The notes under the pieces were generated by a model that saw only the letters and a list, made by a program, of their open reading frames with translations, searched no databases and had not been told where the DNA came from. The position numbers and the translations under genes were made by a program. A DNA stretch of 64,000 bases from contig CAMWNT010000001.1 in the NCBI GenBank assembly GCA_947175695.1, positions 1 through 64,000 of the forward strand. Direction: 5' to 3'. This stretch comes from an uncultured Porphyromonadaceae bacterium (lineage in GTDB: Bacteria > Bacteroidota > Bacteroidia > Bacteroidales > Muribaculaceae). Positions within the stretch are counted from its first letter, which is position 1. Each line of letters starts with the position of its first letter. Positions 55,936 through 64,000 of the stretch are shown here, one piece after another.

Positions 55936-58464
55936 ATGGCGGGTATAAAATCGCTGGTAAAAGACACTGCCGTCTACGGACTCAGCAGCATCGTGGGGCG
56001 TTTCCTCAACTGGATTCTCGTCCCACTCTACGTATATCTCTTCCCGGCCAATGAATATGGCATCGTCAGCTATCTTTATAGCTTCACGGCCGTGGCTCTC
56101 GTGATTCTTAACTATGGACTGGAGACAGGCTTTTTTCGGTTTGCCAACCGCTCCGACGATCCCGACCGCGTCTATACGACGGCGTTGTGGTCGGTCGGAG
56201 TGTCGTCGGTGGCGTTTATCGCTCTCCTTTCCCTTTTCCTCCCTTCTATAGCCGATGCGATTCTTCTCCCGAAGCATCCCGAATATGTATGGATGCTCGG
56301 CTTCACTGTGGCCATTGACGCTTTTTCGAATATCCCTTTCGCCTATCTGCGCTATAGCAACCGCGCCTGGACTTTCGCCGGGATAAAATTCCTCAATATC
56401 GGAGTCAATATACTGCTCAACATTTTCTTTATCCTTGTGTGTCCCTGGCTCGAACGGGTGTGTCCGGCTTCGATCAATTGGTTTTACACTCCGATGGGGG
56501 GCATCGGCTATGGTATCGGATGGATATTCGTGGCCAATGTCATCTCTTCAATCACGGTCATTCTCGCGCTGACCCCGTTCTTTATCCGCAAGCGATGGAG
56601 GTTTGACGCCTCGCTGCTTGGCAAGATGCTCAATTATAGCTGGCCGCTGCTCATCCTGGGTGTGGCCGGAATTGCCAGCCAGAATATGGGGCAGATGATT
56701 ATCCCATATATCTTCCGCGGCAGCGAGGAGGCGGCGCGCACTATGGTGGGCATCTATGGCGCCAATATCAAGATCGCCGTGGTGATGGTGATGTTCACCC
56801 AGGCATTCCGCTATGCCTATGAGCCTTTTATCTTCGCCCAGGCCCGCGCCGGCGGAGAAGACCGTAAGAGCGCCTATTGCGACGCAATGAAATATTTCGT
56901 CATCTTCGGATTGCTCATTTTCCTGGCCGTGATGTATTTCATTCCGGTGTTGCGCCACTTCATTTCGCCGGGATATTGGAGCGGACTGCGGATTGTGCCG
57001 ATAATGATGATGGCGGATCTCTTTTTCGGAGTCTTTTTCAATCTCTCGCTATGGTATAAACTGACCGACCGCACTCGCTGGGGAATGTATTTCTCGCTCC
57101 TTTGCTTCGCCCTGATGCTCGGATTAAACCTTTGGCTTGTTCCGGCCATCGGCATTCCCGACGGCTATATCGGCTCGGCTTGGGCGGCTTTCATCAGCTA
57201 TTTCGCAGTGATGATGCTGAGCTGGATTGTCGGAAAGTATTATTATCCTCTCCCCTATCAGACCGGTCGCATGGCGCTCTACACGCTTCTTGCCGTCGCG
57301 CTCTATTTCATAGGGGAGAATACGGAATATCCCTCGGCCATGTGGCTGACCTATCTTATCCGTGTGCTGCTCCTCGCGGGCTATCTTTGCGTTGTGGCGT
57401 TCTATGAGAATATCCCGATGGTCAGCGGCCGGATGCGCAATGCCGTCCATAGGGTTGTGCCCCGCCGCGCGGTGGGTCGCAAGCGCAGCAATCCGGCACG
57501 CGTGGCCGACGCGTGGCTCCGTATGGCCGCGCCTCGCGGAATGAACATCAATCGTCGCGCCATGATACTCGCCGATTGGGAGAATCGCCATGACGCCGAC
57601 ATCATCCGCGACCGCGTGGATTATTACTGCCGTCGCAGCCGCAACGACAGCGCCATGCAGGAGATAGCGGCTGTTGCGACTCCCGGAGCCTCCGCTGATC
57701 CTGAGGCTATGCCGGTGCGTTCCACGACAGTCGGCGACGTGCGCCCCTGGAAGTATCGCTCGCAGTATGTCTACGACCTCAATCGCTGGATCGATTATGC
57801 CGATCCTTCGGAAAGAATATGCTTTGTGGATGGAGATAATCTTTTCAATCCGTCGGTGGCCGCTCTGGTGAAGACTCGCCGCATGGATTCTCCGGGCGTT
57901 GAAAACGGCGTGGTGCTCAATCTCAATTCGCGCCGTCATTTTCTGAAGGTCTATGATCCTATTCCTTTCAAATATAAAATGCCGAAACTCATTTTCCGGG
58001 GAGAGTGCCGCTTCAAGCCCGACCGTCAGGCATTTATCGAACGCTGGAAAGATTCTCCGCTGATGGATATCGCCGACACCGGACGACCCTATGATGCGCC
58101 CGGACATTCTCGCCCCATATCTATCACCGACCATTACCGATATCGCTATATCCTCGCACTCGAGGGGAATGACGTCTGCTCGGCTCTCTATTGGATCATG
58201 GCTTCGGGATGCATCCCTGTCATGCCGCGTCCGAAGGTGGAGGGTTGGCTGATGCACGGCCGGTTGCAGCCGGGGGTGCATTACATTGAGATTGCGCCCG
58301 ATTTCTCCGATGTAGAGGAGAAGATACGCTATTATAATTCTCATCCAGAAGAGGCGGAGAAGATCGCCAAGGCCTCGACTGAATGGGCGCGTCAGTTTGC
58401 CGACCCCGACCGTGAGGCTATTATTTCTTATCTTGTAGTCGACCGCTATTTCGGCAAGAAGTGA
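55936..58464 (+). CDS. Flippase fused to a GT90-like glycosyltransferase
   Basis: The 842-residue protein combines two domains. Residues 1 to about 490 are a polysaccharide flippase (Wzx/MATE type) with about 12-14 hydrophobic helices, opening VYGLSSIVGRFLNWILVP. After a basic linker (about 500-535), residues 536-842 resemble the CAP10/LpsA-type GT90 glycosyltransferases: KLIFRGECR, SPLMDIADTG, ISITDHYRYRYILALEGND, IMASGCIPVMP and HYIEIAPDFSDVEEKI. The frame is continuous and both parts have normal codon use. The protein would both move a lipid-linked glycan and add a sugar on the cytosolic side (inference). Confidence 0.85.
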   Translation: MAGIKSLVKDTAVYGLSSIVGRFLNWILVPLYVYLFPANEYGIVSYLYSFTAVALVILNYGLETGFFRFANRSDDPDRVYTTALWSVGVSSVAFIALLSLFLPSIADAILLPKHPEYVWMLGFTVAIDAFSNIPFAYLRYSNRAWTFAGIKFLNIGVNILLNIFFILVCPWLERVCPASINWFYTPMGGIGYGIGWIFVANVISSITVILALTPFFIRKRWRFDASLLGKMLNYSWPLLILGVAGIASQNMGQMIIPYIFRGSEEAARTMVGIYGANIKIAVVMVMFTQAFRYAYEPFIFAQARAGGEDRKSAYCDAMKYFVIFGLLIFLAVMYFIPVLRHFISPGYWSGLRIVPIMMMADLFFGVFFNLSLWYKLTDRTRWGMYFSLLCFALMLGLNLWLVPAIGIPDGYIGSAWAAFISYFAVMMLSWIVGKYYYPLPYQTGRMALYTLLAVALYFIGENTEYPSAMWLTYLIRVLLLAGYLCVVAFYENIPMVSGRMRNAVHRVVPRRAVGRKRSNPARVADAWLRMAAPRGMNINRRAMILADWENRHDADIIRDRVDYYCRRSRNDSAMQEIAAVATPGASADPEAMPVRSTTVGDVRPWKYRSQYVYDLNRWIDYADPSERICFVDGDNLFNPSVAALVKTRRMDSPGVENGVVLNLNSRRHFLKVYDPIPFKYKMPKLIFRGECRFKPDRQAFIERWKDSPLMDIADTGRPYDAPGHSRPISITDHYRYRYILALEGNDVCSALYWIMASGCIPVMPRPKVEGWLMHGRLQPGVHYIEIAPDFSDVEEKIRYYNSHPEEAEKIAKASTEWARQFADPDREAIISYLVVDRYFGKK

Positions 58465-58492
58465 GTGTCGACTTTTATCGTGAAAATTTATT

Positions 58493-59020
58493 ATGGAATC
58501 AGCCAACAACAATATAATCTCCGGCCAGCCGATTGATGGCGCTGCCGATAGCAAAGCCTCATCGTCGGCCGACGCGAGACTTACATTTCCCAAATCGGAG
58601 CGTCTGCGCCACAAGATACTCGTGGATTCGCTTTTCGCAAAGGGGAAGTCGGTCTATGAGTATCCTTTCCGCGTCGTGTGTCGCACATTGACCGACGCCG
58701 AGCTTGCCGAAGCATTCAGCATCGGCATCCCCGATCGCATCGCCCCTCTTCAAGTATTGATCACTATCCCGAAGAAAAAGCGCCGGCATGCAGTCGACCG
58801 CGTCTTGATGCGTCGCCGCATCCGCGATATCTGGCGTCGGCATCGCCGACCGCTGCGCGCCGTCATCGAGGCTGCTCCGGAACTGCGCACGATGTCGGTG
58901 GCCATAATCTATATGAGCAACGAAAATATTCCCTCGGCCACACTCGAACGCAAACTGACTCGCCTCATCGGGAAGCTGATCGCGCGGGTTGATGCGGAGT
59001 CCGCTCCGGATCCCGTCTAA
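58493..59020 (+). CDS. rnpA: Ribonuclease P protein component
   Basis: RnpA is the protein subunit of RNase P, which matures tRNA 5' ends. The 175-residue product has the RNR motif region KKKRRHAVDRVLMRRRIRD, close to the canonical form, and the core fold including EYPFRVVCR. About 35 N-terminal residues (Asn/Ser/Ala-rich) precede the normal start and may be removed or an extension. It is 28 bases after the flippase fusion. The usual partners rpmH and yidD are not adjacent. Confidence 0.92.
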   Translation: MESANNNIISGQPIDGAADSKASSSADARLTFPKSERLRHKILVDSLFAKGKSVYEYPFRVVCRTLTDAELAEAFSIGIPDRIAPLQVLITIPKKKRRHAVDRVLMRRRIRDIWRRHRRPLRAVIEAAPELRTMSVAIIYMSNENIPSATLERKLTRLIGKLIARVDAESAPDPV

Positions 59021-59129
59021 CCTTAATATCTGTTAAGGAATCGGGATAGATAGCAGATGCGGTATTAAATTCTGTTAAAGATGGAGGGGTTCGGGCAAAC
59101 CATTCGACAGATGACGTGTTATAGTAGTA

Positions 59130-59243
59130 AAGAAAGATGAAAATCGTTTCATGATGTTAGGTTAGTTCGAAAAAGTATTATGGAAAAACTTTGCGTCCGC
59201 GATCCCCTGTGAAGGGCATCGCGGACGTTTTCGTTATGCTTGA
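59130..59243 (+). repeat. 114-bp element, copy 1 (candidate structured RNA)
   Basis: Matches the reverse complement of 63839-63952 at 110 of 114 positions. It contains a small hairpin ATGAAA/TTTCAT and a 10-bp hairpin (CGTCCGCGAT at 59194-59203 with ATCGCGGACG at 59218-59227), followed by TTTTCGTT. At the G59201-C59220 pair copy 2 has T-A. Weaker similarity extends about 30 bases upstream. It also holds a 10-codon frame beginning MEKL. Confidence 0.85.
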
Positions 59244-59257
59244 TCCTCGGGTTGGAC

Positions 59258-60271
59258 TTATTTCGATTTCCCGGCGCCAAACGCCAGAAGGGGCGTCGCG
59301 AGAAGCGCCGCAAGGGCGCCTATGCGATTCTTGAAGCGCACACGCGGGTTGCGAAGCTCGCGCGCTGAGTGACGGCGAATGTAGGCGCAGCATTCGGCCA
59401 GGCAAGCGCGATAGCGCCGACGCGTCGCATCGTCGGGATAGTCGGCGCGACGCAATGCGCGCAGAAGCAACAGCAGCATGTTGAAATTGGCCGAATAGCG
59501 ACGGTCGACTGCAGCAGCCCGAAGTTCGGGATAGATGGCGGCGACAGTCTCCTCTATGCGGCGTGTGACATCAAGCACTATAAGCCGATCGCTATTGAAG
59601 GAGTGGATAATGCTCCCTTCGCGTTGGCGATAGAGATAGACAGTCACGCGCGAATCAACATATCGCCGACACCGCGCCACAACCCTGTGAAACATATCCA
59701 GATCTTCATATAGCATCCCTTCGCTGAAACGCTCGTTGCCGATCACATCCCGACGATAAAGCTTGCCACATAAAGAAGCTTCTACCCCGCTCTGGTAAAG
59801 ACTCTCTTCCAGAGCCTGCTTTCCGCTCATCACGCGCACTCCCCTCTCGCTTTCCGATCCGCTATTCCATTCGCGCTCGCACGACTGCATCACACGCGCC
59901 TCTCGTCCATCGGCGAAGCGCAAGAGGCTCCCCCCGGCGATCCCCGCGTCATGACGCTCGATAAGACTTATCAACCATTCGAGCGCATACGGTGGCCAGA
60001 GATCGTCGCTGTCGATGAACGCTAAATATTCTCCACGCGCGGCGTCGATGCCGGCGTTGCGCGCCGCCGCCACTCCGGAATGCGGGATGCCCACATAGCG
60101 GATCCGAGAGTCGGCCTGCGCCAGACGCTCTATAATATCGCGCGTCGGGTCGGTGCTTCCGTCATCTACCACAATCACCTCCCAATCGGCAAACGTCTGG
60201 CTACGGATCGCATCTACGACCGACCCGATCCACTGCGCGCTCTCATAAGCGGGGATCACTATGCTAACCAT
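59258..60271 (-). CDS. Family 2 glycosyltransferase
   Basis: The 337-residue protein has a GT-A fold: SIVIPAYES at the start, VVDDGSTDPT for nucleotide binding, and FIDSDDLW with the metal-binding DxD-type motif. The C-terminal about 100 residues end in a hydrophobic segment (IGALAALLATPLLAFGAG) that may anchor to the membrane. It overlaps the end of the TrmH gene by 8 bases, so it is the third gene of the nadA unit. The sugar and acceptor are unknown. Element copy 1 lies just after its stop. Confidence 0.92.
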   Translation of the reverse strand: MVSIVIPAYESAQWIGSVVDAIRSQTFADWEVIVVDDGSTDPTRDIIERLAQADSRIRYVGIPHSGVAAARNAGIDAARGEYLAFIDSDDLWPPYALEWLISLIERHDAGIAGGSLLRFADGREARVMQSCEREWNSGSESERGVRVMSGKQALEESLYQSGVEASLCGKLYRRDVIGNERFSEGMLYEDLDMFHRVVARCRRYVDSRVTVYLYRQREGSIIHSFNSDRLIVLDVTRRIEETVAAIYPELRAAAVDRRYSANFNMLLLLLRALRRADYPDDATRRRYRACLAECCAYIRRHSARELRNPRVRFKNRIGALAALLATPLLAFGAGKSK

Positions 60272-60809
60272 TCACACACTTATAAATTTCCCATAACGCG
60301 ATTCCGGCGCTCACGCTGACGTTGAGCGAGTGCTTGATGCCATGCATCGGTATCTCAAGAGCCACGTCGGCCATATCGACAATCCGCTGATCGACGCCAT
60401 TGACCTCATTGCCCACCACGAGCAGCATCTCGCGCCCCTCGCCGATGCGTGCATACACATCGGCGAAATCCTGAAGCGACACACTGTCGTGGATCTGCTC
60501 GAGAACAATCACCAGCACACCCTTCGCCTTGAGCCGCGCCACTTCCGTGCAGGCGTCTTCTACATGACGCCATGCGACACTATCTTCCGCGCCCAGCGAA
60601 CTCTTGGAGATCTCCGGCGACGGAGGCACAGCCGATATGCCGGCCATCACCACTTCCTTCACCTTGAATGCGTCGGATGTGCGCAGCATCGCTCCTATAT
60701 TGGAGGCCGAACGCACATTATCGGCCATCAGCCGGAGCGGCAGCTTGTCGAGCCGGCGATAGTCGTCGCATGAGATGCGGGTGAGCTCTATAATATTCTT
60801 CTTCTTCAC
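60264..60809 (-). CDS. SpoU-family RNA methyltransferase
   Basis: The 181-residue protein is a TrmH/SpoU-type 2'-O-ribose methyltransferase. Motif 1 is in NVRSASNIGAMLRTSDAF, motif 2 in VVGNEVNGVDQRIVD and motif 3 in PMHGIKHSLNVSVSAGIALWE. It is short, with only the catalytic domain, like TrmH minimal forms. The target (tRNA or rRNA) cannot be assigned. It is 18 bases after nadA and overlaps the GT2 gene. Confidence 0.92.
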   Translation of the reverse strand: MKKKNIIELTRISCDDYRRLDKLPLRLMADNVRSASNIGAMLRTSDAFKVKEVVMAGISAVPPSPEISKSSLGAEDSVAWRHVEDACTEVARLKAKGVLVIVLEQIHDSVSLQDFADVYARIGEGREMLLVVGNEVNGVDQRIVDMADVALEIPMHGIKHSLNVSVSAGIALWEIYKCVNG

Positions 60810-60827
60810 GAATCAGGGATTGACGAA

Positions 60828-61811
60828 TCATGAAAGTTCGAGCATACGCAGAATCGGTCGGATCGCTTTCTCGGCCAATGAGGGCTCGACGATGATCTCG
60901 GGCTGCTCGTCGCGCAAAGCGAGATACACCTTCTCCAGAGTATTCATCTTCATATAGTCGCAGAGATTGCACTGACACTCGGCGTCGTCGGCCGGAGCCG
61001 CGAGGAATGTCTTCTCCGGACACTGCTTGCGCATCTCGAAGAGAATGCCGCTTTCGGTCACTACTATATATACCGGGGCATCGTCTTGAGCGGCGAAGTC
61101 GAGCAGGGCGGCAGTGCTGCCCACCTTGTCGGCGATCAGCTGCAGCGGTCGCTTACACTCGGGATGCACGAGTATCTTGGCGCCGGGGTTGGTCTTCTTC
61201 ATCTCCAGGATGCGCTCCATCGAGAAGCGTTCGTGGACATGGCATGCGCCGTTCCAAAGGAGCATTTCGCGCCCGGTCACACTATTTATATATTCGCCGA
61301 GATTGCGGTCGGGGCCGAAGATGATCTTCTCATCCTTCGGGAGAGCTTCGATCACCTTGCGGGCATTGCCGGATGTGACGACAATGTCGGTGTGGGCCTT
61401 GACGGCGGCCGATGTATTCACGTAGCTGACCACAGTATGATCGGGGTGCGCCTCGACGAAGCGTGCGAATTCCTCGGGATCGCAGCTGTCGGCCAACGAG
61501 CATCCGGCCTCGGCGTCGGGCACAACCACCTTCTTGTCGGGGCATAGAATCTTGGCGGTCTCTCCCATGAAATGGACTCCACACATGACTATCATGCGAG
61601 CGTCGGTCGCGGCCGCCTTACGGGCCAGGGCGAGCGAGTCGCCGATGAAATCCGCGATCTCCTGGATTTCGTCGCGTTGATAATAATGCGCCATGATCAG
61701 GGCGTTTTTCTCCTTCTTCAAGCGGGCGATCTCGCTCTTGAGCTGAGCGACGGAAAGATCGGTTTTCGACGGGCAGACAGTGCCGCAATTCGCTGACAGA
61801 TTCTCGGCCAT
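60828..61811 (-). CDS. nadA: Quinolinate synthase
   Basis: NadA makes quinolinate from iminoaspartate and dihydroxyacetone phosphate in NAD synthesis, using an oxygen-sensitive [4Fe-4S] cluster. The 327-residue protein has the three Cys regions: MCGVHFMGET, NGACHVHERF and ECQCNLCDYMKMNTLEK. The segment HYYQRDEIQEIADFIGDS is the family opening. It is the first gene of nadA-trmH-GT2 and diverges from pyrH. nadB and nadC are not in the window. Confidence 0.97.
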   Translation of the reverse strand: MAENLSANCGTVCPSKTDLSVAQLKSEIARLKKEKNALIMAHYYQRDEIQEIADFIGDSLALARKAAATDARMIVMCGVHFMGETAKILCPDKKVVVPDAEAGCSLADSCDPEEFARFVEAHPDHTVVSYVNTSAAVKAHTDIVVTSGNARKVIEALPKDEKIIFGPDRNLGEYINSVTGREMLLWNGACHVHERFSMERILEMKKTNPGAKILVHPECKRPLQLIADKVGSTAALLDFAAQDDAPVYIVVTESGILFEMRKQCPEKTFLAAPADDAECQCNLCDYMKMNTLEKVYLALRDEQPEIIVEPSLAEKAIRPILRMLELS

Positions 61812-62344
61812 TTTTTTATTTTTTATAGAAGTTTGGTAGAATTTTAAAATTAAAAATTTTCACCTCAAAATATAACCACAACAATAAAGCCTGTCAATAA
61901 CAGGCAATAACTTTCCGCCTGAAAATTTGGAAATCTCGGTTATTAGTGTCCGGGTTGACCTTATTAACATGTTATCGACAAGTCGCTATCCTCATTCTCA
62001 TGCAGATATGGCGGTTATTGACATTTTGTCGGGGATGGCAAAGTTAATAAATTTTATCGAGTCGGAGGGCGTTTTCTTGTCGAAAAAGCGGCAAAAGCTG
62101 TTAAAATAGCTGTCAATCCGGAGCCGGGTTGTCGACAACCCTCCCGACTGCAGGCGCCTTCGAGGGGGGACGTAAAAATTTTCTTATTTTCCAAAAATAT
62201 GGCTATATAGTAATTAATGAGTTATTTACATAGTTTTCGACCGGTTTTTGAGGGCTTTTCAACAGGTTTTTGACAAGTTTTTGACAGCCTCGGGCGCGCT
62301 TTTCGGTTGCAAAGTTGGGAAAGTTGAGTTATATTTGTGGAAAA
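61812..62344. other. AT-rich intergenic region with DnaA-box-like cluster
   Basis: Nine nonamers of the form TT(A/T)T-N-N-ACA lie in 455 bases: 61892-61900 (minus), 61961-61969, 61972-61980, 62015-62023, 62222-62230, 62256-62264, 62267-62275, 62278-62286 and 62336-62344 (minus, TTTTCCACA). AT-rich stretches flank them (61811-61885, 62170-62232), and a 16-bp perfect palindrome (GGGTTGTCGACAACCC) is at 62126-62141. No gene was recognised. Possible replication origin or regulatory hub for nadA/pyrH. Confidence 0.5.
62306..62337 (+). promoter_or_regulatory. Promoter of pyrH-frr
   Basis: GTTG at 62306-62309, 20 bases, TATATTTG at 62330-62337. The leader to pyrH is about 130 bases. A DnaA-box-like TGTGGAAAA overlaps its downstream edge. 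Confidence 0.75.
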
Positions 62345-62476
62345 TTTATAACCTGTTTGCCGCCATGAATCCGAGTTGCGGAAGCTTGGTATTTTCACTC
62401 CGTAATGATAGTCGGATTGGGAAGCGTGTCGACGCTTTCGGCCGGCCGGGAGCAGGGAGTTTTTTATCAACCGAAA

Positions 62477-63184
62477 ATGAAATTCAAGAGAATACTTTTA
62501 AAGCTCTCCGGAGAATCGTTGATGGGAGAGCAGGGATATGGCATCGACAGCCGTCGGCTCGAGTCGTATGCGCGTCAGATAAAGGAAGCCGTGGAGGCGG
62601 GAGTCGAGGTGGCGATCGTCATCGGCGGCGGCAATATCTTCCGCGGACTGAGCGGCGCCTCGAAGGGGTTCGACCGTGTCAAGGGCGACCAGATGGGCAT
62701 GCTTGCGACGGTCATCAATTCGCTTGCCCTTAGCTCGGCTCTGGAGGCGATCGGCCAGCCGGCCGGGGTGCTGACCGCTATCGGCATGTTCCCTATCGGC
62801 GAGCCTTATTCGAAGTGGAAGGCCATCGACATGCTCCGTCAGGGGAAGGTGGCCATCATCAGCGGAGGCACCGGCAACCCCTATTTCACGACCGACACAG
62901 GCTCGGCTCTTCGTGCGATCGAGACCGAGGCCGACGTCATGCTCAAGGGCACACGCGTCGACGGAGTCTATACAGCCGATCCGGAGAAGGATCCTTCGGC
63001 TGAAAAATTCGACACTATCTCTTATGATGAAATCCTCGGCCGCAATCTGAAAGTGATGGATCTGACGGCTACAGCGCTCTGCAAGGAGAATTCTATGCCT
63101 ATCTACGTATTCAATATGGATGTGGAGGGCAACCTGGCCAAAATGCTGGCCGGCGAAAATGTCGGAACATTCGTTCACCCTTAA
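62477..63184 (+). CDS. pyrH: UMP kinase
   Basis: PyrH phosphorylates UMP to UDP. The 235-residue product begins [17 protein letters not shown], the normal family start; an in-frame start at 62405 would add 24 residues. Signature segments are [25 protein letters not shown] and [12 protein letters not shown]. It is the first gene of the pyrH-frr unit with a promoter at 62306-62337. The frr start is 48 bases past its stop. Confidence 0.97.
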   Translation: MKFKRILLKLSGESLMGEQGYGIDSRRLESYARQIKEAVEAGVEVAIVIGGGNIFRGLSGASKGFDRVKGDQMGMLATVINSLALSSALEAIGQPAGVLTAIGMFPIGEPYSKWKAIDMLRQGKVAIISGGTGNPYFTTDTGSALRAIETEADVMLKGTRVDGVYTADPEKDPSAEKFDTISYDEILGRNLKVMDLTATALCKENSMPIYVFNMDVEGNLAKMLAGENVGTFVHP

Positions 63185-63231
63185 TGTCTCCTAATATCTC
63201 CGCGAAAAAAATTAAAAAACTACAATATAAA

Positions 63232-63792
63232 ATGGAATTAAACGAATATCTTCAGAATGCAGAAGAGTCCATGCAGCTCGCTGTGGAATATCTCGACGAG
63301 ACGTTATCGCATATCCGTGCGGGCAAGGCTTCTGCAAAGCTTCTCGACGGCATCCGCGTGGATTATTACGGATCGCAGGCGCCCATCTCTAATGTGGCCA
63401 ATGTCAGTGTGCCCGATGCGCGCACTATCATGATCACTCCCTGGGAGAAGTCGATGTTTAAAGAGATCGAGAAGGCTATCATCAATTCGGATCTCGGAAT
63501 CATGCCGGAGAATAATGGCGAGGTGATCCGTCTTGGTATTCCCCCTTTGACAGAGGATCGTCGTAAGGCGCTTGTAAAGCAGTGTAAGGCTGAGGCCGAG
63601 ACCGCGAAAGTGTCGGTGCGCAACGCCCGTCGCGACACAATCGATTCGCTCAAGAAGGAAGTCAAGAGCAACGGCATGAGCGAGGATGTGCAGAAGGATG
63701 GCGAAGCCTCTGTGCAGAAACTCCACGACCGCTACATCAAGAAGATCGACGAGACATTCGCCGAGAAGGAAAAGGAGATCCTGACAGTGTAA
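63232..63792 (+). CDS. frr: Ribosome recycling factor
   Basis: Frr releases ribosomes after termination with EF-G. The 186-residue product starts at the ATG at 63232 ([18 protein letters not shown]); an upstream in-frame start at 63184 overlaps the pyrH stop and is less likely. Family blocks include [21 protein letters not shown] and the Lys/Arg-rich hinge and C-terminal helix ending KEKEILTV. It is the last gene of the window's plus strand before the repeat at 63839. Confidence 0.97.
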   Translation: MELNEYLQNAEESMQLAVEYLDETLSHIRAGKASAKLLDGIRVDYYGSQAPISNVANVSVPDARTIMITPWEKSMFKEIEKAIINSDLGIMPENNGEVIRLGIPPLTEDRRKALVKQCKAEAETAKVSVRNARRDTIDSLKKEVKSNGMSEDVQKDGEASVQKLHDRYIKKIDETFAEKEKEILTV

Positions 63793-63799
63793 GATCTCG

Positions 63800-63826
63800 A
63801 ATTAGCCCAATAAGTCCAATTAGCCT
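63800..63826 (+). repeat. Three 9-bp units after frr
   Basis: AATTAGCCC, AATAAGTCC and AATTAGCCT follow each other directly. The period of nine matches that of the arrays at 10797-10862 and 17768-17812, with a different unit sequence. Confidence 0.7.
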
Positions 63827-63838
63827 CACACTCGAGGC

Positions 63839-63952
63839 TCAAGCATAACGAAAACGTCCGCTATGCCCTTCACAGGGAATAGCGGACGTAAAGTTTTTCC
63901 ATAATACTTTTTCGAACTAACCTAACATCATGAAACGATTTTCATCTTTCTT
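63839..63952 (-). repeat. 114-bp element, copy 2 (candidate structured RNA)
   Basis: Reverse-complement partner of 59130-59243. On the minus strand the hairpin reads CGTCCGCTAT/ATAGCGGACG, so the T-A pair replaces G-C of copy 1. The 10-codon frame is kept (MEKLYVRYSL versus MEKLCVRDPL). Similarity weakens in the 30 bases beyond 63952 and toward 64000. No gene is supported in 63953-64000. Confidence 0.85.
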
Positions 63953-64000
63953 CGATAATATAACAGTGTCGGCTCGAAAATGGTTTATGGCCGAATAAAA

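Noticed and set aside
57124-58614. A 496-codon frame antisense to the flippase-GT90 gene
   Set aside because: Low-complexity His/Arg-rich sequence; the plus frame has clear domain motifs throughout.

Overview
The window looks like a chromosomal segment of a gut-type Bacteroidales bacterium, most likely Muribaculaceae (family is inference). Seen directly: a SusC/SusD pair, promoters of the Bacteroidetes type (TTTG or GTTG, 20 or 21 bases, TAnnTTTG), two M6 metalloproteases with sorting-domain-like C-termini, and housekeeping gene order usual for the phylum (DUF177-rpmF-fabH-era-der, lysS-gpsA-pgi, nfnA-nfnB). No rRNA, CRISPR array, prophage or intact insertion sequence was found.

Layout. 0-10.7 kb: a lipoprotein, cytidine deaminase, a LysM glucosaminidase, tRNA-Arg(CCT), a secreted M6 protease, then DUF177-rpmF-fabH-era-der and a GYF/TM2 membrane protein. 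10.7-19.1 kb (minus strand): recA, the lysS-gpsA-pgi unit, ksgA and a secreted C1 peptidase, with two composite low-complexity repeats and a duplicated lysS promoter. 19.4-25.9 kb: susC-susD-lipoprotein operon without adjacent enzymes. 25.9-30.8 kb: a Kup K+ transporter, a second M6 protease and tRNA-Ser(GCT). 30.9-35.2 kb: an accessory block next to tRNA-Ser with a toxin-antitoxin pair, an outer-membrane barrel, and a DUF4143-type ATPase whose promoter lies inside a 27-bp perfect palindrome. 35.3-44.6 kb: gapA, mscL, ychF and a minus-strand run yqeY-serS-pseudokinase-GNAT-menG-U32. 45-59 kb (plus strand): nfnAB, DUF4254-GT9, a 974-aa TPR protein plus an outer-membrane barrel, ruvB, a flippase fused to a GT90-like glycosyltransferase, and rnpA. 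59-64 kb: GT2, a SpoU methyltransferase and nadA on the minus strand, divergent from pyrH-frr across a 0.6-kb AT-rich region full of DnaA-box-like nonamers.

Most of the content is core metabolism, translation and DNA repair. Envelope functions (SusCD, TPR/barrel pair, GT9, flippase-GT90, GT2) form the second theme. The most unusual items are: (1) a 114-bp element present twice in inverted orientation around 59.1-63.95 kb, 110/114 identical, with a hairpin base pair changed on both sides; (2) the flippase-GT90 fusion; (3) a membrane-anchored pseudokinase lacking the HRD and DFG aspartates; (4) the duplicated lysS promoter; (5) the palindrome-covered ATPase promoter; (6) composite nonamer/palindrome/heptad repeats; and (7) the DnaA-box-like cluster between nadA and pyrH.
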